From contig JBAIAC010000040.1 of the NCBI GenBank assembly GCA_037349315.1, positions 12,542,001 to 12,606,000 of the forward strand: a DNA stretch of 64,000 nt, read 5' to 3'. This stretch comes from Chelydra serpentina (taxonomy: Eukaryota; Chordata; Testudines; Chelydridae). Below, piece after piece: positions 49,601-61,391 of this stretch; the first letter of the stretch is position 1; each line of letters begins with the position of its first letter. The position numbers were made by a program, and so were the translations under genes. The notes below the pieces were generated by a model that saw nothing but the letters and a program-made list of their open reading frames with translations, had not been told where the DNA came from and did not search any database.

Positions 49601-51063
49601 TACAGTAGAAATCACAGTATATTACTTATATAGCTACTATAGATATTTTGAGACTAGAATACACCCAGTTTTAGCAAGTTTGAAGGCTGACAGAAAACAG
49701 TTTGAATAATGTAATTGTATTTGAAATGCTGCTTTAAAAAAAAAAACACCTTCCCATGGGCTGGGTCACACTGAGCTGGGAGGGCACAATGGGATATGAA
49801 GTAAGGGTATAATGAAAGGCTGTATTACCTTTTCTGCAGATCCCCTCCTGGGGCAACTACAGACAGAGGAGGTTGTTGGTGATTCAGGTCCATTTAAACC
49901 ACATTGGGATCCAAGGGGAGAGAGACAAAGCAGCACAGCTACCTGGCCTCGGCCTCCCATGGGTCCTACAGGTTCTGTCAGGTTTGAGGGCCATAGTGGC
50001 TTGTTGCAGGGGTAGTCTCTGCATGGAGATTCCCTGTAAATCTCTTCCCACAGCTTTTCAAAGTAGGAAGCAAATAATCTGGCTGGTGTGAAGATACCTT
50101 AAAAATCTGACCAAATTGATGTAAAGATATTTGCAGGTGGCACAAAAACAATATCTCTGAGGGAGGTCTGCACTGTCTATTTTGTGACTTTCCTAAGGCA
50201 CTTGAAAATATACATCTAGATTTAAAATAGAGAGGAGTTATTATTGCTTTAACTTTCTTTAAACCAGAAAGAAAAATAAGTGAATGAAACCCCAATACTT
50301 CCTTAATAAAATCAAACACCAGAGCAAAAAAAAACCTTAACTGTCTGCATCAACACTAGGAGGGAAGATGCAAATGGAAGTCGATAGATAAATTCCCTCT
50401 TTGCTGCTGTTAGTACAGGAGTAGTTAAGCAACAAAGCAAAGCAGTATTCTAATGAAATAATCATTTTATTCTCTCCTTTAATGAGAATTTTACCTTTTT
50501 CCAGCAGGCCACACTATTTTTCTCTCCGATTTCCAGATTAGGTTGTAATTATTTTGTAAGCCTATCAATTTCTAATTTATACTACTCCCTATCTCTAAGA
50601 TGTCCTGCTTGTTATATAAGTAAACTGATATAAATGTCTTCGTGTATCTTAGACTGCTTCTAAGGAGAGCTGCTAAATCCCTCTCACTTTGCATCAATTT
50701 TTAGTCAGTTTTAAAAGTACCTTTCTCTTAAAGCGAGGCTTTCTTGCATTGTGTGTGTTGCAATTAGGCATTTTACATTTCGTCATCTTTTTAAAAAAAT
50801 CTCATTTTCAAATCATCCCACTTTATCAGCCTTGCAGAATGATCAATCGTGTCTTTACTTTCTATTATCCAACCGGCAAGAAAAAAAATTCCACAATCAT
50901 GGTTTGTGTGTAAAAGGGGAATATATGAAACACTGTAATTCCCTTTCAAAACTGCTGATTGCTTCTTTAAATAGCACCTGCCCCCTGTGTTCTGAACATC
51001 GCGCCGGCTGTGCAAGGCGGACTGATTCCCTGCGGCAGCGCACCACAATCAGCTTGCCCCGTG

Positions 51064-51240
51064 ATTGGCTGGTCCCACATCAGCCCAGACCCCACCTCAT
51101 GTGAGGCTAGCCAGACAATGGGGAAACTGACACAAGGACGGACTAATTGCCTAATAGCTTTAAAAAAACCTAATGCGCCGTGAACCAATGAGCTGAAGAA
51201 TGGGATGGAGGTGTGCCCAATCAGAGGAAAGCTTTTATCT
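51064..51240. promoter_or_regulatory. Orphan CCAAT-box cluster
   Basis: Three NF-Y-type boxes within 160 bp: ATTGG at 51064-51068, CCAAT at 51185-51189 and CCAAT at 51217-51221, then a TATA-like TTTTATCT at about 51233 and GGCGCTCG. The layout resembles a compact RNA polymerase II promoter. No coding exon follows on either strand that I can recognise. Could also be chance or an enhancer. Confidence 0.4.
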
Positions 51241-52959
51241 TGGCGCTCGTGCAGCTAGCAACCTTGTCTATTTTGAGTTGAGCAAGACAGAGACCCAAAG
51301 AAAATGCCTAGTGTAGGCTCCAGTCTAGACATACCAGCTGATAATAAAATCTATACTCCATTTAAGATAATAAAAAAGCAGTAGCAACTGCCTTCCTCCA
51401 CCCGAAAGCAGCCCATACCTGAAAAATGCCAGTATAAAATGACTTAAGAGGAACAGTGTAATTTGCTTTACTGAGCTGAGAATTGTAATTGAAAAGAAAG
51501 TGGTCCAGTTTACACATGAGGACCAAAGAGGAGAGGGCACTTTGGGAATGTTAATCATATATTATGCTCTAACCCACAGAAAATCTTGACACATATATTC
51601 AGCATTTACAGTAACTCCACCCCGTTTACATCTCTGCTCTCATCTCCCCCTAATGATCCTCTTCCTTTCTTACCTTGTTTTCATGTCTTTCTCTCCATTT
51701 CTCAGTCTCATCCTTAATTTTCCAGGCTTCCAAAGGAGGCTTTGGGAAACAAGAGCTTGAAGGAAAACTGAACAAGCATCTCTGGAATATGGTTGTATGG
51801 CTACTTTAGAATTTTTTTACACTAGAATATACCCACATTTCAGCAGCTTTAAAGACTGGAGAAAAGTAGTGTAAACAGTATTCATTGTAATTCACCATTT
51901 TCACCCAAATACTTTTCAAATGCTACTTTTGTGTAACAAAATCATTTCAAAACAAGATACTTCCCCCCCATCTTGCTCCAGGTTTGGATTAGGGACACTT
52001 TTTTGGCCAATCTTATGATTTTTAAGAGTCTGACTATGGGCAGCGGGTATCAAAGGCCAGAGCAGGCTACGCCTCCCCTGACCCAGGCCGTGGCCCCGCC
52101 CATGTTTCACCCGGAGGCCTCGCCCTCCCTCCCCATCTACCCTTAAGTGGGCGGGGGCTCAGCCCAAGCCCCATTGCCCAGGGCTAAGGTTACATGCCCC
52201 CCACCCAGGGTAAAAACCCTTCGGCTTCAGCTTTGGCCCCCGCATCCAGGGTGGCAGGCTCGGTCATTGGTCGCCCCCCCCCTCCCCCCCGGGGTCATGT
52301 AGTAATTTTTGTTGTCAGAAGCAGGTCATGGTGCAATGAAGTTTGAGAACTGCTGATTTAGGACTTGGGAGCACATGTTAAAGTGAAAGTCAATTGGACT
52401 CATGCACCTAAAGTCACTGGGTTGCTTTTGAACATGCCACCCAACCTCTAAACCCAGTTCATTCATTTATTTGGTATTCAGCAAAGGTGCGTACACATAA
52501 GCCTATCTCTCTATTTTCATTTCAAATAACAGAGCGCCTTATGTCCAGGCCTACCCCCTATTCTAATTTAGTGCACTGCTCTTTATCAAAGGATGCAATA
52601 ATACCTCTAATAGTCTTACTTTTGCAGCCACTCAGAAGCCCATTTATCTCTATAGCTGCCGTAACAGAGGATGTAGACAGTTTGAGACAGCAGTCGCTGC
52701 TCTCCAGCCGCCCAGCTCTGAAGGCAGTGCTGCTGCCGGCAGCACCACAGAAGTAAGGGTAGCAGTACTGCAACCCCGCCCCCCAATAACCTTGCAACCC
52801 CCACAACTTCTTTTGGGGTCAGGACCCCTATAATCACAACACTGTGAAATTTCAGATTTAAATAGGTGAAATAATGAAATGTATGATTTTTTAAAATCCT
52901 ATGACAGTGAAATTGATCAAAGCGGACTGTGAATTTGGTAGGGCCCTAATTATGAGGTG

Positions 52960-53395
52960 AAGGGTGCGCAGTGTGTGTGTTGCTCTGTGAGGGGTGTGCA
53001 TAGTGTGTGTTGCGCTGTGAGGGGCATGCAGTGTGTGTGTTGTGAGGTGAGGGGCATGTATTCTGAGGTGAGGGGTGTGCAGTATGTGTGTTGCACTCTG
53101 AGCTGTGTTACACTGTGAGAGGTGTGTATTGTGAGGTGAGGGGTATGTATTGTGAAGTGTGAGGGGTGTGCAGTGTGTGTATTGTGAGGTGAGTGTGTGT
53201 TGCACTGTGAGGGGTGTGTATTGTGAGGTGAGGGGCATGTATTCTGAGGTGAGGGGTGTGCAGTATGTGTGTTGCACTCTGAGGTGTGTTACACTGTGAG
53301 GGGTGTGCAGTGTGTGTGTTGTGAGGTGAGGGGTATGTATTGTGAAGGGTGAGGGGTGTGTATTGTGAGGTGAGGGATGTGCAGTGTGTGTTGCG
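52960..53395. repeat. GT-rich minisatellite with higher-order period, next to BRI3BP promoter
   Basis: Short units such as GTGAGGTGAGGGG, TGTGCAGTGTGTGTG and TTGCACTCTGAG alternate. A composite block beginning TGTGAGGTGAGGGGCATGTA recurs at 53041 and 53222, giving a higher-order period of about 181 bp. The array stops where the CpG island begins. Confidence 0.9.
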
Positions 53396-53653
53396 CCGCT
53401 GAGCGCTGTCCGTCACTCTGCCCGGCGAGGGGCGCCCCGCGATGCGGGCTCCCCGGGCCGGGCTCTCCGCTGGCTGCTGGGAGGGCGGGCGCCCCCGAGG
53501 GACAGGCCCTCCCACTCCGCCTCCCGCAGGGGGCGCTGCTGCTGCCGCCGCCGCCGCCTGACTGGCGGGAGGATGCTGGGAAAGGCGGCCACAGGCTCCT
53601 CGCGCTCGGGCGGCAGCGTGCGGCGCTAGGGGGTCTCGGCCGGGCGGAGCGAC
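53396..53653 (+). promoter_or_regulatory. BRI3BP: BRI3BP CpG-island promoter and 5' UTR
   Basis: Dense CpG, no TATA box. ATGCTGGGAA at 53573-53582 is the inverse of TTCCCAGCAT, the core of the ZNF143/THAP11 promoter motif (the ACTACA half is absent). The same ATG opens an 18-residue upstream reading frame that ends at TAG 53627-53629, in frame with but before the main start; it matters only if transcription begins upstream of it. Confidence 0.6.
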
Positions 53654-53857
53654 ATGGCGGCGGGAGGCAGGGGGCGGCTCGTGCCCGGCCTGGCGCTGCT
53701 TCTCCTGCTGCTGCTGGGCGAGGTGGTGGGGCCGGGAGCCTGGGCGGCCCGGAGCCGCGGCGCCGACAAGCAGAACAGCCTCCGCCGGGCGGCCAGCGGC
53801 ATCTACCAGGGGGTGAGCAGCCTGGTGGGCGAGGAGAACGTGCGGGCCCTGCAGAAG
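53654..53857 (+). CDS. BRI3BP: BRI3BP exon 1
   Basis: Residues 1-68: signal sequence with LALLLLLLLGE, then KQNSLRRAASGIYQGVSSLV and ENVRALQK. Donor GTGAGA. Overlapping longer open frames in other frames come from the CpG-rich DNA. Confidence 0.95.
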
Positions 53858-55809
53858 GTGAGACCCCCGCCCCCAGCCCGCCCAGGGGCGCCCCCGCTAG
53901 CGGGGTGAGGGGAACGCGCGGGCCCTGCGGCCGATCCCTCCCTCCCTCCCGCCAGCCCGCGCAGCCGCCCCGTTCCAGGCTTCGGGCGCTCCCCGTAGGC
54001 CCCCTCTCCTTCCCGTCACAGGCCCCGCTGCCCCGAGCAAAGCCCCGTAAGTTCCTGGGCGCCCCGCGCCGGCCTGGGAGCCGTGGGGGGTCTGCTGGGG
54101 GTGGAGGTGGGTGGAAGCAGGAATCGTTGAAAGCACCACGGAGGTAGGGTGACCAGACAGCAAGTGTGAAAAATCAATACGGGGGGGAGGTAATAGGAGC
54201 TTATATAAGAAAAAGACCCCAAAATCGGGACTGTCCCTATAAAATCGGGACAGCTGGTCACCCTACACGCAGGCCGCTTGCCTTCGTTGCCTCCTCACCC
54301 CAAGCGTCTCTTGGTTGCGCGTGGCGAGGCTGGAAGGGGGGAGGCTTGGGGCGTGCACGTTTTCATGTAACTTATGAGATAATAAACAGCCCCCCTCCGC
54401 GCAAACCTTCTGCTCCCCCGAAAAGTTAAAGGGGAGACCCCAGGATTAACCAGCAAAACAGCCTTCACTGAGACCGGGGGGCTGGATGGGGAGGGCTCTG
54501 CGAGCAACTCAACGCAGCAACGAGCTGTCTGGCTCCCTCTGTGGGTGGCTGCTCTGCATCTCTAATCCCCCAGACACTAGCGCAGGTTCGTGCTGCTTAG
54601 AAGCAGTGGCCAATGACTTTCATATTGTGGCCCCAGGGCCCTTTGACCTGTGGTGCTCTAAAGCAAAGAAAAACTGGGTTTGAGAACTCCTTACCATCCC
54701 AAGCAAAAATTGAATGAGAAATCTTTGGCTTCCTCCGTGTTTTTAGTAGAAATAGAAGTGTGGCTGAATTATTAAACTATTCCTGGGAGAGTAAACTAGA
54801 AGCAATAGTAAACAGTTTATACAGAGCATATATTTCAGTTTTGTAACGGTGTTTTTTAAATATAGTTACAGATTGTTTGTATTCGATACAGTTAAGTATC
54901 AGAGGGAAAGAATCAAGACACCTGAGCAAGCAAGAGAAGAAAATGTGTTCAGCTAAGATTGTTGAAATGGAGAGAGAGGAAGGGTGAGCTGGATGTCACT
55001 AGGAGGCTAGGAGAACGTTCTTGAGCAATAGCTGGCAGTACATTAGGGAGCAGCAGCATGTAAGATGCAGGTGCTAGATTAGAGGAAGCAAGCTGAGCCA
55101 AATATCCATCTTTTTCACCTAAAATCTTGATAGCTTTTTGTTCGGGAAGTTTATAGTGACAATCTTCAGAAGGCTGCTACTACATTGGCAAAATTTGGAC
55201 CTGAAAACCTTTGGTGTAGTTTTACAACAGTGAAGAGCATTGAGAGGATGCAGGTGTTTTTTCCACAGTGTTGTCTGACCCTTCTCAGGGATTCAGGTCA
55301 AATTCTTCAGGGATACACACACAAACTGAAATAAGACTAACAAGTATTGTAATCTTCAAAACAAATTTAGATTAGGCTATTCCCAAAGGAAACCAAATCA
55401 GCCTTCAGGTGTACTCAATTTCTTATTCAGTCTTCTAACTTCACAATTCCTAATCTTAGCACCCTCTGTATCATAGTAACATGAAGGTATGTTAATTTAC
55501 TGAATTGAATGAGTATACTTTGCACTGTCATTAAAGTTTTGTGTAGATCTCCAACACATTGTTTATGGACCTGTAAATATCTGAGAATTGCATTGAAAGA
55601 GTTTTTGGTTTTCACACACCAGTTATGAACTGGTTGAAAATAACACACAAATATGAACAAGCAGGCAAACAAAATCCTCTGTTAATTCAGTTTTTCCTGT
55701 GATCTCGAAGGGAAGAAAGATTTGCTACATGTATTTTTAAATACTTGGAGGCACTCAGATACTATGGTAAAGGGAAATATATATGTACTTTGATCAAATC
55801 AGTGATTAT

Positions 55810-55843
<34 letters not shown>

Positions 55844-57038
55844 AAAAATAGATGTACTGAAAATTGAATAAACCCCTCAAGGTTGATTTCCATTGGCCAT
55901 TCTTTACAGTAGCATTTTATTTTACAGTTTTTCTCTAGGCTGACAGAAAGATTTGTTTACGGTGTGGATGTATTAGTGGACACATTCTGGAGAATATGGA
56001 CTGATGTGCTGGATGTTCTTGGAATTGATGGTAAGTGTGATGTCTGTTAAACCCAAAATTATGCAGGTAATCTTTATGGATGTTTTTACAGGTATGGGGA
56101 GGAAGGAGAATATTAAGAAGGTATGTATTACCTTTGCATTTGTATTATCTTTGATACCTGTTTATTACATGCATTTATAAAAGAAACAAAGGGTAGAAAT
56201 AGTCATGATCCTAAAGGTGGATGTACTATTCTGTTGTGTGATACTGAATGCATCTTAACAAATAATATCTAAAAGTTGTTCCTACATGAAGGCCATATTT
56301 ACCCTTGATTTTAGTTCTCAACTTATGTCCTGGATTAGTGTGGCCCTCTCTTTAACTGAAGTGAATTCACTCAGTCACAACCATAGAAATAATCTAGCGA
56401 TTGCTGCTATATGAAAGGGGCACACGGGGGTACATATATATGTATCATTATCCAGTAATTTGGTCATTCCCCCCCCCCCCTTTTTTTTTAGAAACCACAG
56501 CCTTGAAACTTCTGCAGATATATGGCCCTTCACTAGTTATGCTCACAGTTTACACTTACCTTTGCCTGATGTAATTAAACTCTCTTTTAATTTCTCATAA
56601 ATTTGTTTTTATTTTTCAGCTTCCAACCTGACTCATTATTTCAGCCCTGCAGCAGTTGCCAACAACCCTACTCGTGTTCTTCTGCTGATTGGTGCTGTTT
56701 TACTTGCCTATTGGTTTTTGTCTGTCTTCCTTGGATTCTTCTTCTGTCTCTTACATATGCTGTTTGGTCGCTTCTTCTGGATTGTAAGAGTTGCTCTGTT
56801 TGCCCTCTCATGTGTATACATCCTCCAGAAGTATGAAGGAGAACCAGAGCATGCAGTCTTGCCTCTGTGCTTTGTTGTAGCAGTCTACTTCATGACTGGA
56901 CCTGTTGGATTTTACTGGAGGAGAAACAGCAGCAGCAGCCTTGAGGAGAAGATTGACCATATTGACAGTCAAATTAGACTTCTGAACATACGTCTTACTA
57001 GGATAATGGAAAACATGGACAGAGCCAATGACCAATGA
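53654..57038 (+). CDS. BRI3BP: BRI3BP, BRI3-binding protein; complete, three exons
   Basis: Small multi-pass membrane protein of the endoplasmic reticulum or mitochondria that binds BRI3; exact role poorly known. Exons 53654-53857, 55928-56030 and 56620-57038 join in frame to 241 codons plus TGA (human about 251). All junctions are GT-AG. Residues 1-31 are a leucine-rich signal sequence. Conserved landmarks: RLTERFVYGVD (72-82), LDVLGID, NLTHYFSP (105-112), LLAYWFLS, LFGRFFWIVRV, YEGEPEHAVLPLCFVVAVYF, GFYWRR. Hydrophobic spans lie near 122-148, 154-172 and 181-202. The charged tail 209-235 (EEKIDHIDSQIRLLNIRLTR) is a likely coiled coil. The start has G at -3 and G at +4, a strong context. No stops or shifts: it looks functional. 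It diverges from AACS across 5.3 kb. Identity rests on near-identical family motifs and on AACS being its neighbour in human. Confidence 0.96.
54145..54265. mobile_element. TAGGGTGACC family element, copy 3
   Basis: 121 bp from TAGGGTGACCAGACAG to GCTGGTCACCCTA. The flanks CACGGAGG (54137-54144) and CACGCAGG (54266-54273) form an 8-bp duplication with one mismatch. Same family as 35242-35373. Confidence 0.88.
55807..55843. repeat. TA microsatellite
   Basis: About 37 bp of alternating TA with one interruption, in BRI3BP intron 1, roughly 85 bp upstream of the exon 2 acceptor. Confidence 0.95.
55928..56030 (+). CDS. BRI3BP: BRI3BP exon 2
   Basis: Residues 69-102 plus one base: FFSRLTERFVYGVDVLVDTF, then WRIWTDVLDVLGID. 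Acceptor TTTTACAG, donor GTAAGT. Confidence 0.95.
56031..56619 (+). other. BRI3BP intron 2
   Basis: 589 bp. It holds a C run followed by a T run at about 56470-56490. No gene or clear transposon seen. Confidence 0.8.
56620..57038 (+). CDS. BRI3BP: BRI3BP exon 3 with stop codon
   Basis: Residues 103-241, holding all internal membrane spans and the coiled-coil tail. Acceptor TTTTTCAG, stop TGA at 57036-57038. Confidence 0.97.
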
Positions 57039-60000
57039 AATAAAACCTATAGATCACTTCACACCAGCTCACTAGAAGGTTACTAAGCACTATCTCATTG
57101 AAAGTTACTAAGCAACAAAACATCACATGATAAAAATGTGCAATGTTAAAACTTTAGATCATGTGTTTAGATAAATTACTCTTATTCTTCTTGACTATAC
57201 ACTCAGAAACATTACACTTGTAAAATAAGATATGAGATGTTAGCTGTATATTCAGAGAATTTTATCCATGACTAGAATTTTATCAGTGAAAACGCTTACT
57301 TTTACAAGCATTTAAAAACATCTTTTTGTAGAGTTTTTATAAAAGCAAATTGAGTAATCTATTTAAAATATTGAAGCTGAGCATTATGCAAATTTGACAT
57401 TAAAAAAATCTTACTCAAGCTACCAAATGTTTTTCTTGAGAAGTAGTGATTGTGGGTCCATGTTTTAATTTTTTTTTTACAACGTTGTGAGCATTCTAAT
57501 TTACTGTTGACTTATTTCATTGCCTGAAGTTGCCTTTTCATATAATATGAAAAGTTTTCTCACATTCGGGGCAAAAAATATCATACCATAGCTTTTAACG
57601 GCAAGAAGGGAGTTACTTCATTAAATCAGAAGCGCTTTAAAGCCACCCCAAAATGAAAAACCCATAACTCTCTACGAGTATGTGGTTTTCCTTACTTAGC
57701 TTTTCTTATTATGGACTTTGCCGTCAGTGTTTTTTTTTTTTTAAGTGCAGTTTAAAAAAACAAAAATTGCTATGAGGATAAGAAATGTAGTGTGCTGGCA
57801 AATTTTCAGTGGCAGAGTAGTTCATATTTGATCTTCACGGTAAAGCATTTTTCACATAGGAGTGCATAGGAAGAAATTTATTTATTTATTTATTTTTAAA
57901 TCTCAGGACCCACATGCTTCCTCAGAACAAAAAATGCAGCAGATAAAATACTTCCAAATGTATTGTTGCTTAAAGCTTTCTCAGGACCAATAAGCAGCAA
58001 TAAATCTATCTTGAGGAAGATCTGGATTTTTTTTCTAAAATTTTAAGTCTTATGGGTGCTTTTTGCTTAAAGTCCGTGTCCCCAGTGGATCTTTGGGGAG
58101 GTCAATCACTTTATGAAGTGTGTATAAAATAGGGGATTATTTCAAAATGATGTTAGAGAGCTTTGAAGTCACTTTATTTTGTTGGGTGTGTGTATTTGTA
58201 TCCTCATCAAGCTAAAAAGCTAGATCATTATGACACTGACTTTGTAAGATTTGTTGCAGTGTGTTGAGACAAAGGTAACCTCAGGGAAGAAAGTCTGAGA
58301 AATCATTTAACTTTTGTAATGCAGTGCTTTCAAGGGTGTTATGGGAATGTATGGTGGGAAAGCATTTAAATGAGCACAGTATAAATACCTAAATAGATAA
58401 AATGCACCATCATTACAGATGAACCGGTTTCTAATATTTTTAAAAAGCTGTGTTAAAATAAAATCTGGTGCTGAGCCAAAAACTGCTATTTCATGTGTCC
58501 CCGTTTTCTTCAGAGGAATTGCATATAACCACCTAAGCAGAATTTGGCATTCTGTCTTCAACTTGCTGGTTTGGGGTTTAACCAGGATTTTAACATTTCA
58601 TTGAATTGTCATTGTAAATTTTTTAATTTTTAATGCTGAAGCATACAAAACTATTTTAAACATGCATGTTACTTGCCTAATCTCTCTTTTGGTTTGTCAT
58701 ATTGAATTTATATTACTATGCTTTATTTTTAAATCCATGTTTATGGGCATTTTAAAATATAGGGTTTTTTTACCTTTGGCACCAACTTGTATTTAGTTAA
58801 TTGGTATAATTTGCAACTGACAATTTATAGTGTGAGCCTTTTTAATCCTTCATGCCATCTGAGTGGCCACATATGCAAATGCAAAAACCCTGAATCCTTA
58901 CGAAGTTTTTGTTGAAAGTTGCAAAGTATCTGATTTAACAACAAAAAACCCCAACCCTTGCCTACAAAAAAATGAATAAATTGTATGATTATGTGCAGCC
59001 TTCCAGACTAATAATGCCGTATTTAAACTTTTTTCTTCATTCTTATACTTTAAAAACTAGGCTAGGGTCCTACAGGCTCAACCCTGTGATCTCTAATAGA
59101 TATAGTGCTATTGATATCAATGGGACTATTCATAGTAAAAATCACTACCCTCAGTAGTGCGTGTAGGATCTGGGTACAAAGTAGACTCTGAAATTAGGTA
59201 TTAAAGCCCCAATTTAGCAAAGTGCTTTGTGAATTTGGGGCCTAAGGACTGAATCCTGCAAACAAACCTTACTAGAGCATATAGTTGCACTGTCTTCAGT
59301 GGAACAACTCCTGGGGGAGAAAGTGACCCACATGAGTCAGTTTTGCATAATTGTGTCCTAAATAAGGAAATACAGGGATGTATAACTGTCACCTGAAGTC
59401 TGTACATTCATGCCTGTTTTCTTCTCTATGAATATGATTTCTATTTTACATAAAATGTTTATATTTTAGGTAATCTATATTTAGTATTGAAGATAAAAAC
59501 AAAGATTAATATAAGAATAACAAGAGTTGCATATTACAGACTTATATTAAAATGTTACCATAAAATTTACTTTTGGATTATATTCATATTATTCCCATGT
59601 CTTTTTTTATGTCACTTTTTTAGTTTTTGGTAAAACCAGCCCTTTTGTGTCAACACTTTTCTCCCAAACCTGTCCACCCTGCTGCATGCAGGAAAATATA
59701 TTTTTGTATTTACTTACATCCCATGTATAGTGAAATGTTTCATTTTAAACACTGTAGAAAATTAAAAATCTTATGAATAGACAAGACAAATATGCTTAGG
59801 CGGTTTATTTGAAATTGGCTATTTTAATCAGTATTGTTTGCCAATATTCAATTATCTCAGTGTATATTCTGCTAACGTAAAAATTATTTTGAAAGAGCAC
59901 AAACAAAAATTCAATGATTGTACTTGGAAATGCGCTGAATTTAATGTGCACAGTAGTTAAAATGTTTTTGGAAGGTTAATCTGGTGGTGTATTTCAGTTC

Positions 60001-60104
60001 TCAAGTTAGTATTGTAAATATAGTTTACTAAATTTTCCATACAAAATTATACTGTTCACCTACTAGGCTCTTCTACTCCATTCTTCATAATTCATTTCAT
60101 AGGC

Positions 60105-60310
60105 AGTGACTGTGTTATACTGCCTTTTATCTGAGGGCCTCAGGGCACTTTACAAAGATGTGCAATCACCCCCATTTTACAGATGGGTAAACCGAGGCAT
60201 GGAGTTTGAGTGACTTGCCCAAGATCACACAACAAGTCAGTGGCAGAGATAGGAATAAAACCCAGATCTCATGACTCCAGTACTTTGCTCTAATCACTAA
60301 ATGGCTCATT
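60105..60310 (+). repeat. MIR-like SINE in the presumed BRI3BP 3' UTR
   Basis: Best MIR-type copy in the window: CCCCATTTTACAGATGGGTA, GAGTGACTTGCCCAAGATCA, CACAACAAGTCAGTGGCAGA and AAAACCCAGATCTC. Confidence 0.85.
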
Positions 60311-60929
60311 CTGAGATGGGCAGTAGTATCTTTGCATTCTTTAGCATAGTTTAACAAATCCTGTCATCAGTTCTAGAGGCTAGTAATATTGACCAGCTCC
60401 TTTTCATTGTCCTGTCTTCAGCAGCTACTTAGAAGAATGTCACCTTACTTTATTGATTGATATGATAGTTTATGATGGACCTCAAGCTGTCTGGCTTTAA
60501 CAGAAATTCCATTAAGGTCTTAAGTATTTATAGTTCATACTTTAGGGCCTAATATTTGAAAATACTGTGTGTATTTCAATACATCAACATTCTGCAAAGC
60601 TTTACATTAGTAGCAATTTAAGTACACACCTCACCTATAGTTAACTGTTTTGTATTCAGAATGTAATGTTTTCAAAAGTGGTATTGAATGTCAGAGTACA
60701 ATGTACAAAATCTGGTGTAGCTCAGTACTGTACTTAATAGTGTGTTCTTCAAATTGTGATTTGCTTTTAAAGACTTGTTGCATAGTTAATGTGGAAAATA
60801 GACTCAGTACCAACCTTAGCTTTTTGATGGTGTAAAGTTTTTTAATGTGATTTGCCTCACATACTTATAATCTGGTTTTGGCAGCTAATGATATTATTGA
60901 CCATAAATTCTACTTGTCTGTTTTTTGAG

Positions 60930-60935
60930 AATAAA
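60930..60935 (+). terminator. BRI3BP: Candidate polyadenylation signal
   Basis: AATAAA followed within 30 bases by a T/G-rich stretch (TTATTGTATCTGCATGTATT). Possible proximal end of BRI3BP mRNA. Confidence 0.4.
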
Positions 60936-61385
60936 GATTTTATTGTATCTGCATGTATTTTAAATTTTTGGATAATTCCATTGAACTGTGATTACAATTA
61001 GCACATTAAAAATTGATCTTTCTTCTTTTTAACCAGGAATTATATTTGCTATTGTAGCACTAGTTATCAGCACTGATGTCAGTCATTTAATTTCACATCC
61101 CGTTTTGTACATGAGATTTAAAGTTTAGATCATATTTAAATTTGTGCAAATTGTTATGTAAAATGATTTGTTCTGAAGAAAATTGTGTATGTATACTTTT
61201 GACATATGACCCTTAGGGAAATACTAGATTTTGTTGATATTTTAAGTAGTTATGAATATCAAACTTATTTTAATACATGGCTTTATTTATTACTTCTCTG
61301 ACCACCAGATCAATGTATTATGTAGTTAAATATTTGTAGACCGATTTCACAAATGAATTATGGTATTGTGACTAAGCTTAAACAA

Positions 61386-61391
61386 AATAAA
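61386..61391 (+). terminator. BRI3BP: Candidate distal polyadenylation signal
   Basis: AATAAA followed by GACTGTTTTGTTG, a good downstream GT-rich element. After this point repeat-poor AT-rich sequence gives way to other DNA, so it may be the main end. Confidence 0.45.

Larger units (their letters stand above)
48691..53653. other. AACS-BRI3BP intergenic region
   Basis: Between two divergent promoters. It contains hAT-like and terminal-repeat elements (49035-49156, 49199-49484), a repeat fragment (49529-49600), a CCAAT-box cluster (51064-51240), a GC-rich decayed repeat at about 51985-52365 ending AAGTTTGAGAACTGCTG, a repeat tail at about 52785-52950 ending TTTGGTAGGGCCCTAA, and a minisatellite (52960-53395). 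No coding exon seen. Confidence 0.7.
53858..55927 (+). other. BRI3BP intron 1
   Basis: 2.1 kb. The first 300 bases are still CpG-rich. Contains TAGGGTGACC element copy 3 (54145-54265) and a TA microsatellite (55807-55843). No gene seen. Confidence 0.75.

Noticed and set aside
52891..53515. Minus-strand frames rich in HTPHSATH-like repeats
   Set aside because: Translation of the GT-rich minisatellite.
53377..54147. 256-codon plus-strand open frame over the BRI3BP promoter and exon 1
   Set aside because: Wrong frame relative to the BRI3BP protein. Long open frames are expected in CpG-rich DNA, and the composition is typical of such artefacts.
57039..57044. AATAAA right after the BRI3BP stop as the working poly(A) signal
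   Set aside because: It would leave a 3' UTR of only a few dozen bases, and no strong GT-rich element follows.
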